Source: Neovahlkampfia damariscottae
Taxonomy: Eukaryota > Heterolobosea > Selenaionea > Neovahlkampfiida > Neovahlkampfiidae
Assembly (NCBI GenBank): GCA_016618085.1
Contig: JABLTG010000032.1
Span: 126,001-136,882 of the forward strand
Direction: 5' to 3'
Length of the DNA: 10,882 nucleotides
Part shown: positions 1-6,041 of the stretch, one piece after another
Position numbering within the stretch: the first letter of the stretch is position 1
Layout of the letters: each line of letters begins with the position of its first letter
Program-made: the position numbers and the translations under genes
The notes under the pieces: model-generated
What the model saw: only the letters and a program-made list of their open reading frames with translations
Told to the model about the DNA's origin: nothing
The model's database searches: none

Positions 1-949
1 TTTTGAAGTAATTCCCATATCAATTAAATTCATTGTTTCTTTGACTCCAAAAATAACTTTTGAGGTGTTTAAAGCAATTTCTTTCATAAAATCATTGATT
101 AGATCAATTTCGAAATTGTATTTGTGATTTTCAATTGATTGTGAAGCCATATCAATGGCAAGTTGAAAACCAAGTTCTCCACCATATGAAGTATCAAGAA
201 TCTTTTCTGAAATGATCTTTTGAACACGTTTATCCAAGTAAGGTAGAAGTTTATATTTCAAAGGTCCACAGCCTGCTAAAAAGATACAAGCAACATTTGG
301 AACATCATTTTTGATGAAAACTTTGGAAGCAGATTCTGAAACCTTTTTTAAATAAACATGTCTTGCTTCTTGAGTAATTCTAGCGAATCTTGTTGCAGAT
401 TGACCTCCTTTGTTGTGTTTCCGAGGTAAATTTGGATCTTTAAGGTGTAAAATGATTTCTTTTGCACCTCCATTAACTTTTCCGAAAAGAGTTCCATCTC
501 CATTGCAAATAATAAATCCATAACTTTTTTCAGATGATTTTAATTGTGTTTGTAAACTTTCAACATGAAATCTGTTGTCACAAAGGTAAAAACCTGACTT
601 AATTGGAAGCATTGGTTCAAAAGCTAAAGCAATTTTCTTTTCTTTTCCTTCTAGTTCCACTAAACCACAGAAAATTGCTAAACCATTCTTTGGCGGTTTT
701 TTGTAGCCTTTTAAGAGACCTATAGTGGAAGTCATTGCTGTTTTAACTGCGTTTCGGTTAAATACACGACTTGATGCGGTCAACAGTGCTCAATTTGTCA
801 GAGAGTTGACTAGCCATTTGAATAGTTGAGCCAGTTGGTGAAATCAAGAGTGAAACAACAGAGGTAGCACCTGATGTGCCTTCAGCGTTTTCTAAAGTTT
901 CTAACATTCTTTTGTATTTGAAGATTTGTTTTTTTTCTTCGGTATGCAT
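1..949 (-). CDS. eRF1: Eukaryotic peptide chain release factor eRF1, N-terminal part, with +1 frame change
   Basis: This is eRF1, which recognises stop codons in the ribosomal A site and triggers peptide release together with eRF3. The ATG at 949 opens 63 codons: an ATS version of the GTS motif (residues 28-30) and TVDRIKS (55-61) where the family has TASNIKS. Frame 1 then meets TAA at 760-758. Skipping one base (T760) opens a second frame that runs without a stop from 759 to the window edge (253 codons). It carries YLCDNRF (121-127, the YxCxxxF motif) and the catalytic GGQ (181-183, at nearly the human position). About 316 of roughly 440 expected residues are present; the C-terminus lies outside. 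With the skip at TAA, the NIKS region aligns to the family without a gap. No intron explains the shift. Alternatives are a one-base assembly insertion in a T3 run, a pseudogene, or a divergent paralogue. Identity is very secure; how the frame is restored is not. Confidence 0.93.
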
Positions 950-952
950 TTG

Positions 953-970
953 TTTGAGTTTGAGTTTGAG
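953..970 (-). repeat. Three tandem 6-bp repeats in the eRF1 leader
   Basis: Three perfect copies of CTCAAA (minus-strand sense) lie 4-21 nt upstream of the eRF1 ATG at 949. The leader is C/A-rich and G-poor on the sense strand, as expected of an unstructured 5' UTR. Confidence 0.7.
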
Positions 971-977
971 TGAATCT

Positions 978-1003
978 GATTGGAAATTCAACTCTATTTA
1001 TAG
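978..1003 (-). promoter_or_regulatory. Core promoter-like TATA and CCAATC elements of eRF1
   Basis: On the minus strand TATAAATA (1002-995) is followed after 11 nt by CCAATC (983-978), then by CACTCAA (972-966), and the ATG follows at 949. CCAATC recurs just upstream of other starts in this window, so it may be an initiator-type element. That role is inferred from recurrence and position only. Confidence 0.5.
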
Positions 1004-1186
1004 TTCCAAAACTCAATTCCAAAATTGAAGTAGAAAAAAATAGTAGTAGGGGTCTATGCTCTTTTTCAGCGACTAAATTTTGGAATTCAAAGACCCTTAA
1101 AATTCCAGTATAAATCCAACCACCAATCGCACTCAACCACAACAAACATACAAAACAACCTTCTCCACGTAAATCAAATAAATGGT
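1004..1186 (+). promoter_or_regulatory. Intergenic region with a plus-strand promoter-like array and no convincing ORF
   Basis: The plus strand carries TATAAAT (1109-1115), CCAATC (1123-1128) and CACTCAA (1130-1136), followed by a C/A-rich, G-poor stretch. This is the same order as in the divergent eRF1 promoter. The next ATG (1182) opens only eight codons before TAA, so no protein is evident. A transcript from here would run antisense to the gene at 1187-1560. The region also holds a 6-bp inverted repeat, GGGTCT (1050-1055) and AGACCC (1091-1096), too widely spaced to call an RNA. Confidence 0.35.
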
Positions 1187-1560
1187 TCAGGAACTTTTTC
1201 CTAAATAATTTTCAATAGCATCAATATAGTCTTCTTTTTCCTTTTTAACTTTCCAATTATTCATTTTGTTTGTAAATTTTTTATTTTTATAAAGGTAAAC
1301 TTTTCCTTTTGGTGTTTCTAAATAAAAGTCATCATGTTCTGATTTAATAATTCCATTATAAATATTTTTAGGTTTTTCAATGTTTTTATGTTTGATAAGT
1401 CGATAATTGGGTTTGTTTCTTTTATTTCATTCATGTAACTTTGATTTTTGTTTAAAAATTTTGTTGGTTTACCATTTCGAATTAAATAAATTCTTTTTTT
1501 ATCTTCTTCAATGTAAAAAGAATTTCTGATTGTTTTTATTTCAATTTTTTCTTCGGACAT
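1187..1560 (-). CDS. Small lysine-rich protein of unknown function with two internal repeats; needs a -1 frame change
   Basis: I do not recognise this protein. The ATG at 1560 opens a frame reading to TAG at 1320-1318. The frame one base back is open from just after a TGA at 1429-1427 down to TGA at 1189-1187. The two halves contain related repeats: FYIEEDKKRIYLIRN (nt 1518-1474, first frame) and FYLETPKGKVYLYKN (nt 1327-1283, second frame). The repeat similarity says both frames are coding, giving about 124 residues if a -1 shift occurs between roughly 1426 and 1320. The only GT-AG alternatives are a 21-nt intron, which does not change frame, and a 101-nt intron, far longer than any other here and cutting into the second repeat unit. 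A lost base in an A run, a decayed gene or recoding are the options. No signal peptide or membrane segment is visible. Confidence 0.5.
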
Positions 1561-1686
1561 TTATATTTGAGTTTGGAAATTTTTTTATCCAAAAATAATT
1601 GATTTATTATTATTGGTTGGGAATTGTCAAATTGAAAAATAAAAATTTATGTTTTGTCAAAATTTTCCATAAATTACAATTCTGAA

Positions 1687-1956
1687 ATGTTTCCTTCAGA
1701 TCTTCAACTTCAAATCCAATCAAAAAAAAATAAATAATCTCAAGAATACAAAGGATCCGAGAGCTCAAACGAAAAAGTGAAATATCTTAATGAAGAATGT
1801 TATGACTTAGATTTTTATAAAGATGAACTTTTAAGTGATGAATGGGATTTTTCTGAGTATGATTTTTATTTAAAAGCATTCTCTGATAAAAGATTCAGTG
1901 ATCAATTATTTGACAAATTATTAGTTGATCACAAATTTTTACTTGAAATGAAATAA
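1687..1956 (+). CDS. Small acidic protein of unknown function with an in-frame TAA
   Basis: From ATG 1687 the frame reads 16 codons, hits TAA at 1735-1737, and continues in the same frame for 72 sense codons to TAA at 1954-1956. The downstream part is protein-like: rich in D, E, Y, F, with Trp and Cys, for example DEWDFSEYDFYLKAF. It contains no internal ATG except four residues from the end. So the downstream ORF cannot be reached by a later start, and I found no GT-AG intron that removes the TAA without creating another stop. It lies divergent from the gene at 1187-1560, 126 bp away. The sequence just before the TAA contains an A9 run, but adding or removing one A there does not open a useful frame. 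It could be a nonsense-mutated pseudogene, a readthrough gene or a misassembled base. Family not recognised. Confidence 0.42.
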
Positions 1957-2278
1957 ATCAAAAATTAAATTTTTATTTTCTGGAGTTTTAACCATATCAA
2001 AATTCCCAAAAAATAATCAAAAATCCCACAAACCCATTACTTTTTTTCCACTCTACGTACTGCTCTTGAAAAAAGTTATTTTAAAATCACTTACAACCAC
2101 TAATCAAATTAAAAATACACCCATTCAATCTCTTTAAATCCACCTTATCCACTATTTATATATTCTAATTTTCTGTTTCCACTTTTTAAATTTCCAAATT
2201 AAAATATACAAATCCTTCCAACTACATTCAGTTTCCTTAGAAACTGTTAAGGTTGTTGTTCGGAATAACTAACCAATC
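1957..2278 (+). promoter_or_regulatory. 322-bp intergenic region upstream of the protease, strongly G-poor
   Basis: No gene is seen here. From about 2020 to 2235 the plus strand is almost devoid of G while C is common. A CCAATC (2273-2278) abuts the protease ATG, matching the CCAATC of eRF1 and of the membrane protein gene. An AT box (TTTATATATT, about 2156-2165) is the only TATA-like sequence. This is probably the promoter and leader of the protease gene. Confidence 0.4.
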
Positions 2279-3946
2279 ATGCAAAGTTTTTTTCTTTTAC
2301 TCTTTGTAATCGTTACTTTTGCTGATGTCAATTTTTTGACCAAAATAGATCCGTTGATCCTTATTGATTTTAAAACTAACAACAAAATTAATGCAAATAT
2401 CCTCCTAAAAGAAAAACCAAATTTTACACTTTTTCATAATTTTAAAAACTCAGATGAGAAAGCAGAACAAATATTGAAAGAAGTAAGAACATAATTCAAT
2501 TAATCTACAACAGTTGAAAGATATTGCAAAAACATCACAAAAATCATTAATTCAATTTTTAACACAAAAAAATAAGAAATTCACTTCTTTTTATATTTCA
2601 AACATGATCCATGTTAAAAATGTAGATTTTGACCTGATCAAAGAAATTTCAACAAGAATAGACGTTAAAAAAGGTTCAGTTTTTTTCAACTAAATTTTTA
2701 GTGACAAGTGACAGTGGATGGAAAATTCAAATCTCAGAAAAAGCTCCATCAAAAAAAATGAATGAAAATAAACCTGAAATTGAATGGAATATTCAATTTG
2801 TGAATGCTACAAAAGTATGGGCCCAAGGAATTGACGGAACAGGGTTTGAAAAAATTTTAATTCATTTTTCAACAAGTTATACAGTGGCAAATGCAGATTC
2901 TGGAATTCACTTTACTCATGAAGCTTTGATAAAAAATTATAGAGGCAATATTAAAAACTCAAAATTCCAACATGATTACCATTGGTACGATGGAGTGCAA
3001 GAAGTTCATTTTGGTGGTTCAAAATGTGGAGTTCGCTCAAAATTTCCATGTGATGAAAGTAACCATGGCTCACATACTTTAGGAACAGCTGTAGGTGCTT
3101 CAGAAAAGAGAAAAATTGGTGGTAAGAAAGAAGATAAATTTTCACTTTTCCTGAGTTGCTCCAGGAGCAAAATGGATAGCTTGTAGAGTTTTGGAAAATG
3201 GATGGACAAGACCAGTTCAAATTATGCGTTGTCTTCAATTTTTTATGGCTCCTCATGATTCAAACGGAAAAAATCCAAACATCAAATTGAGACCAATTTC
3301 AATCGGAAATTCTTATCATTGTCCCCATCATCCATCAACTTGCCCTGATACTGAGGTTTTTAAAGATGCTATTGAAGCATTATATGAAGCAGGAGTACTA
3401 ATGGTAGTTTCTGCAGGGAATAGAGGTACATGTGGGTCCATCAATGAACCACCTACACATTACGAAAAATCTTTTGTTGTGGGAGCTACACATTATAAGT
3501 CAATGGAAATAGCACCATTTTCTTCAAAGGGTCCTGTTTTAATTGACGGATCAAAAAGAAGAAAGCCTGATATTGTTGCTCCTGGAATTAACATTCGTTC
3601 TTGTGTCCCACCTGGAAATAGTTATTCATTAATGTCTGGAACATGTAAGATACTTCATAAGAATTCAATAATTTCTATAGCGATGTCAAGTCCAATTGTT
3701 ACTGGATCAATTGCATTGTTATATCAAGCAGGTTTTAGATCAATTTTTTTAACAAAAATATTTTATTTAGTGCCTGAAATTGCAAGGAATTTGAGTTGTG
3801 TCACAAGAATTCTTGAAATTACAGCTTTTCCAAGATTAAACTCAGAATGTGGAAGCCCAAGAACTCATCCAAATAATGTTTTCGGTTATGGAATTATTGA
3901 CATTGAGAAAGCAGTAAAATATGCAAAAATACACAAATGCAAGTGA
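2279..3946 (+). CDS. Secreted subtilisin-family (S8) serine protease, seven exons
   Basis: Exons are 2279-2482, 2514-2673, 2702-2843, 2877-3121, 3156-3644, 3681-3731 and 3771-3946, giving 488 residues. Introns are 31, 28, 33, 34, 36 and 39 nt, each GT-AG and each restoring conserved protease sequence. The N-terminus is a hydrophobic signal peptide (about residues 1-16). An I9-like propeptide follows, with FYISNMIHV and a DVKKVTS segment near residues 117-124. The catalytic triad is intact: Asp176 (ANADSG), His232 (NHGSHTLG) and Ser414 (SGTSMSSP). The oxyanion Asn is probably N302 (IGNSYHC). The domain order and insertion with several cysteines resemble bacillopeptidase F-like S8 enzymes. It likely acts outside the cell or in digestive vacuoles. 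Intron 5 splits the catalytic serine codon itself. The 33-, 36- and 39-nt introns are multiples of three without stops, so retention would go unnoticed by reading frame. It stops at TGA. Confidence 0.95.
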
Positions 3947-4111
3947 TCAATTAAACAAATTCTTTTTTCTAGTTGTCCATTGCTCAAATCTTCAAAACAC
4001 ATTTCCAAGTTTAGAACTTGAATTTACAAAGAAACAGAAGACAGATTTTTTGTATTGAACAGTTTATTTAAATGAACTATTTGGTGTTCTGATGAAATTT
4101 TAGTTTCGACT

Positions 4112-4324
4112 TTACATTCCCTTTAGAAATTGTTGAACTTCTGCCACACTCCAGTTTCTACTCTTTTGTTCATCCATTAGTGTTAGGTTCAAAGAGTGCA
4201 TGATAGTAGCTGCTGTATTGTATCTTCCTTTTCCAACGTTTTTGAAGTCAGCCATATCGCTGAGATGATATTCTGGATAGTACTTCTTCAAAACTTGTAC
4301 TTCATACTTTGTCAGTGCGTTCAT
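4112..4324 (-). CDS. Small soluble protein of unknown function, 70 aa
   Basis: ATG at 4324, TAA at 4114-4112. I do not recognise a family. The sequence is balanced and protein-like, with Tyr, Trp, Met and charged residues, starting MNALTKYEVQVLKKYYPEY and ending in an amphipathic WSVAEVQQFLKGM helix. No signal peptide or membrane segment is seen. A TTG four codons upstream is in frame but the ATG is the natural start. It is tail to tail with the protease (165 bp gap) and head to head with the gene at 4524 (199 bp gap), so it has its own promoter. The opposite-strand ORF across it looks like a shadow with low-complexity hydrophobic content. It is short, so chance cannot be excluded. Confidence 0.5.
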   Translation of the reverse strand: MNALTKYEVQVLKKYYPEYHLSDMADFKNVGKGRYNTAATIMHSLNLTLMDEQKSRNWSVAEVQQFLKGM

Positions 4325-4466
4325 TTTTTGGTTCAATGTGATTCAATGAAAAAAATGAAGATCAGTTTTGTCTTCAAATCAAATCACCGGATTTTTAATT
4401 CCGATCTGATTCGTGCGTCCATTTCATTGGTCAGGAAACTCACAGATTCTAAAAATAAATTATTGC

Positions 4467-4500
4467 TTAACGTTAAAAATTGAAGAATTAAACACGTGTT
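4467..4500. promoter_or_regulatory. Two perfect 10-bp palindromes upstream of the Mut7-C gene
   Basis: TTAACGTTAA (4467-4476) and AACACGTGTT (4491-4500) are both perfect palindromes. The second contains CACGTG, the E-box/G-box core bound by bHLH or bZIP factors in other eukaryotes. They lie 57 and 33 nt upstream of the ATG at 4524 (measured from palindrome start) in a divergent promoter region. Function is inferred. Confidence 0.4.
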
Positions 4501-4523
4501 CATTATATTGTTCAAACTAAAAC

Positions 4524-5097
4524 ATGACAGTTGCTGAACAGAAATTTCTGGCTGATTTAGGACTACCTGGAGTTGCTAAACATCTAAGAATACTTGGAGT
4601 TGATTGTGTTTGTGATCCAAAACTCACACCTGGATACATGGTTTATCAAGCACAAAAAGAAGACAGAATTATAATCACAAAAAGTATTTCATTAAAAAAT
4701 AGATGCGACCAACATAATTTCAGGGTTAAAAGAGATGGAGATTCTAATTATGTGAAATACTATTGGGTGAATTCCTTAGGAGCAAAAAATCAAATAACAG
4801 AAGGTTTTTTTTTTCTTTTTTAATTTTGTAAAAGTTGTTGATGAATTCAAAATAAAATTCTTCAAAGAAAAATTATTTCGGAAGTGTGTACAATGCAATG
4901 GAGACGTAAAACAATTTGAAGACAAAATTGCTGTGAAAGGAAAAGTACCTGATAATGTATTTGATGAAAATGAAAAATTTGCTGAATGCCAAAATTGTTT
5001 AAAAATTACTTATGGAACAGAAGATGGAAATAAAATTCATCAAAAATGTTATGATGAAACAATAGATTATGTCAAAAAATATTCATACCATGAATAA
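4524..5097 (+). CDS. Mut7-C RNase-like (PIN-type) domain protein with C-terminal zinc ribbon
   Basis: Exons 4524-4803 and 4835-5097 (31-nt intron) give 180 residues. The N-terminal half matches the Mut7-C (DUF82) pattern: FLADLGLPGVAKHLRILGVD (residues 8-27) followed by a DRIIITKSISL strand-and-turn (47-57). The C-terminal half is the family zinc ribbon: Cys111-x2-Cys114 followed by a KGKVPDNVFD-type segment and Cys145-x2-Cys148. The family is found mostly in archaea and bacteria and as the C-terminal domain of animal Mut-7/EXD3 proteins, and it is predicted to be an RNase. The expected ITRDR-type aspartate is a serine here (Ser54), so activity may be altered; Asp11 and Asp27 are kept. The stop lies 24 nt from the stop of the converging gene. 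The domain assignment is firm; the RNase role is family inference. Confidence 0.86.
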
Positions 5098-5121
5098 AAA
5101 AAAAATGATTAATGAATTATT

Positions 5122-5883
5122 TTATTCTTTATGTACTTGCGTTGTAGTAGGTACTTTATAGCTTTGAACATATTTTGTTGATGAATTTCTTTTAATCAAA
5201 GAATCAAGTTCTTCATCTGTTAAATCATCAGGCATTTTGATATAATGAGTATCTTTGTCATTTGTTGAAACAAATAGATTTGGACTTGATGAAGCCATAA
5301 AAATAAACATTCCAAAAATTCCAAGAACAAAAATAACAAATACTGAAACGACTCCAAAGAAGATTTTCATAGATTTTGAAGTCCATGAAGTTGGTTGAGT
5401 AGCTCCAATCGGTTTTATAACAGGTGGTGCTTCTGTTTCTTTTAAAAGTTGTTTAGGATCTATCGCATTTTGAACGTTAGCAGATTTTTCTTCAAGTGTT
5501 TCAAGAGGTGAAATATTTTTATCTTGTGATTCTTCTTCATCAGATTTTTCCTCTTCTGTTGTTCCATAATTGATTTGTGAATTTCCATTGTTCCATGAGG
5601 CTTGTTGATCTTTTTTGTTTGTTGGATTTACTTCTGTTTTTTTTTCACTTTGAGCTGTGACACCAAAATTTCCTGAAGCATTCCCATTATTCCAGCTGCC
5701 TTGCTGTTCTTTCTTTTCTGAAAAAGATGGTTTTGATTCAGTTTCTTCTTCTTCATCTGTTTCTTCTGGATAATCCAAGTCAAGGTTGTAATTTTTTATG
5801 TCTTCTAATTCTTTCGATATGTCTTGAGTATTTATCAAAAGGAATAATGATAAAACTACGATGAGTAAAAACACTAACTTCAT
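5122..5883 (-). CDS. Single-pass membrane protein with signal peptide and acidic repeat ectodomain, 253 aa
   Basis: I do not recognise a family. ATG at 5883, TAA at 5124-5122. Residues 1-19 form a hydrophobic signal peptide. A very acidic stretch follows (31-50). Then come two copies of a repeat, QQGSWNNGN (60-68) and QQASWNNGN (93-101), each followed by an aromatic-Gly segment (NFGVT, NYGTT). A third partial echo, QPTSWTS, lies at 163-169. One strongly hydrophobic helix (about 173-196) is followed by a ~55-residue tail containing DDLTDEELDSLI. This fits a type I surface or endomembrane protein with a low-complexity lumenal region, one helix and a short cytosolic tail. A minus-strand CCAATC lies 31-36 nt upstream of the ATG. 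The gene is divergent from INTS2 and converges with the Mut7-C gene. No introns are needed. Confidence 0.75.
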   Translation of the reverse strand: MKLVFLLIVVLSLFLLINTQDISKELEDIKNYNLDLDYPEETDEEEETESKPSFSEKKEQQGSWNNGNASGNFGVTAQSEKKTEVNPTNKKDQQASWNNGNSQINYGTTEEEKSDEEESQDKNISPLETLEEKSANVQNAIDPKQLLKETEAPPVIKPIGATQPTSWTSKSMKIFFGVVSVFVIFVLGIFGMFIFMASSSPNLFVSTNDKDTHYIKMPDDLTDEELDSLIKRNSSTKYVQSYKVPTTTQVHKE

Positions 5884-6041
5884 CTTTGATTTGTGATCAG
5901 GAAGAATTGATATGATTGGTTAATGGTTTTTGACTTAAAAAGATCAAATTTTGATTTTCTTTGTAGGAATCGATAATATTTCTGTAAAATTGATTCCTCA
6001 ATTTTTTTTTTTTTGATTGGTTTCATTGGTTGAGCAGCAAA
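5884..6041. promoter_or_regulatory. 158-bp divergent promoter region with inverted CCAAT-type elements
   Basis: This is the only space between two head-to-head genes, so it must serve both. GATTGG (the complement of CCAATC) occurs at 5914-5919 and 6015-6020, with another ATTGG at 6025-6029. A T14 run at 6001-6014 sits 28 nt before the INTS2 ATG. No clear TATA box is present for either gene. Confidence 0.45.

Noticed and set aside
758-790. A tiny intron explaining the eRF1 frame change
   Set aside because: The only nearby GT-AG choice is about 24 nt (GTCGTG to CGCAG). It removes conserved residues after IKS and leads straight into a stop.
1-949. Pelota/Dom34 or a bacterial-type release factor in place of eRF1
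   Set aside because: The GGQ motif, YxCxxxF and IKS motifs together with domain spacing match eRF1. Pelota lacks GGQ, and bacterial release factors have a different fold and sequence.
1050-1096. tRNA or small structured RNA built on the GGGTCT/AGACCC inverted repeat
   Set aside because: There is only one 6-bp stem, with no cloverleaf arms and no TTCRA-type B box in the right place.
1336-1440. 101-nt GT-AG intron in the 1187-1560 gene
   Set aside because: It is 2.5 times longer than any other intron here, has a poor donor (GTTACA), and would delete residues that align between the two internal repeats.
1729-1740. UAA reassigned to an amino acid genome-wide
   Set aside because: Confident genes here (Mut7-C, membrane protein, 9261-9539) end at TAA in sensible places, and about 4.5 kb of confident coding sequence (protease, INTS2, Mut7-C) contains no in-frame TAA once introns are removed.
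2951-3256. Minus-strand ORFs over the protease gene
   Set aside because: These are shadows of the highly conserved protease exons.
4196-4483. Plus-strand ORF with a hydrophobic, Cys-rich product
   Set aside because: It overlaps the antisense 70-aa gene and the divergent promoter. Its composition looks like a reverse-strand shadow.
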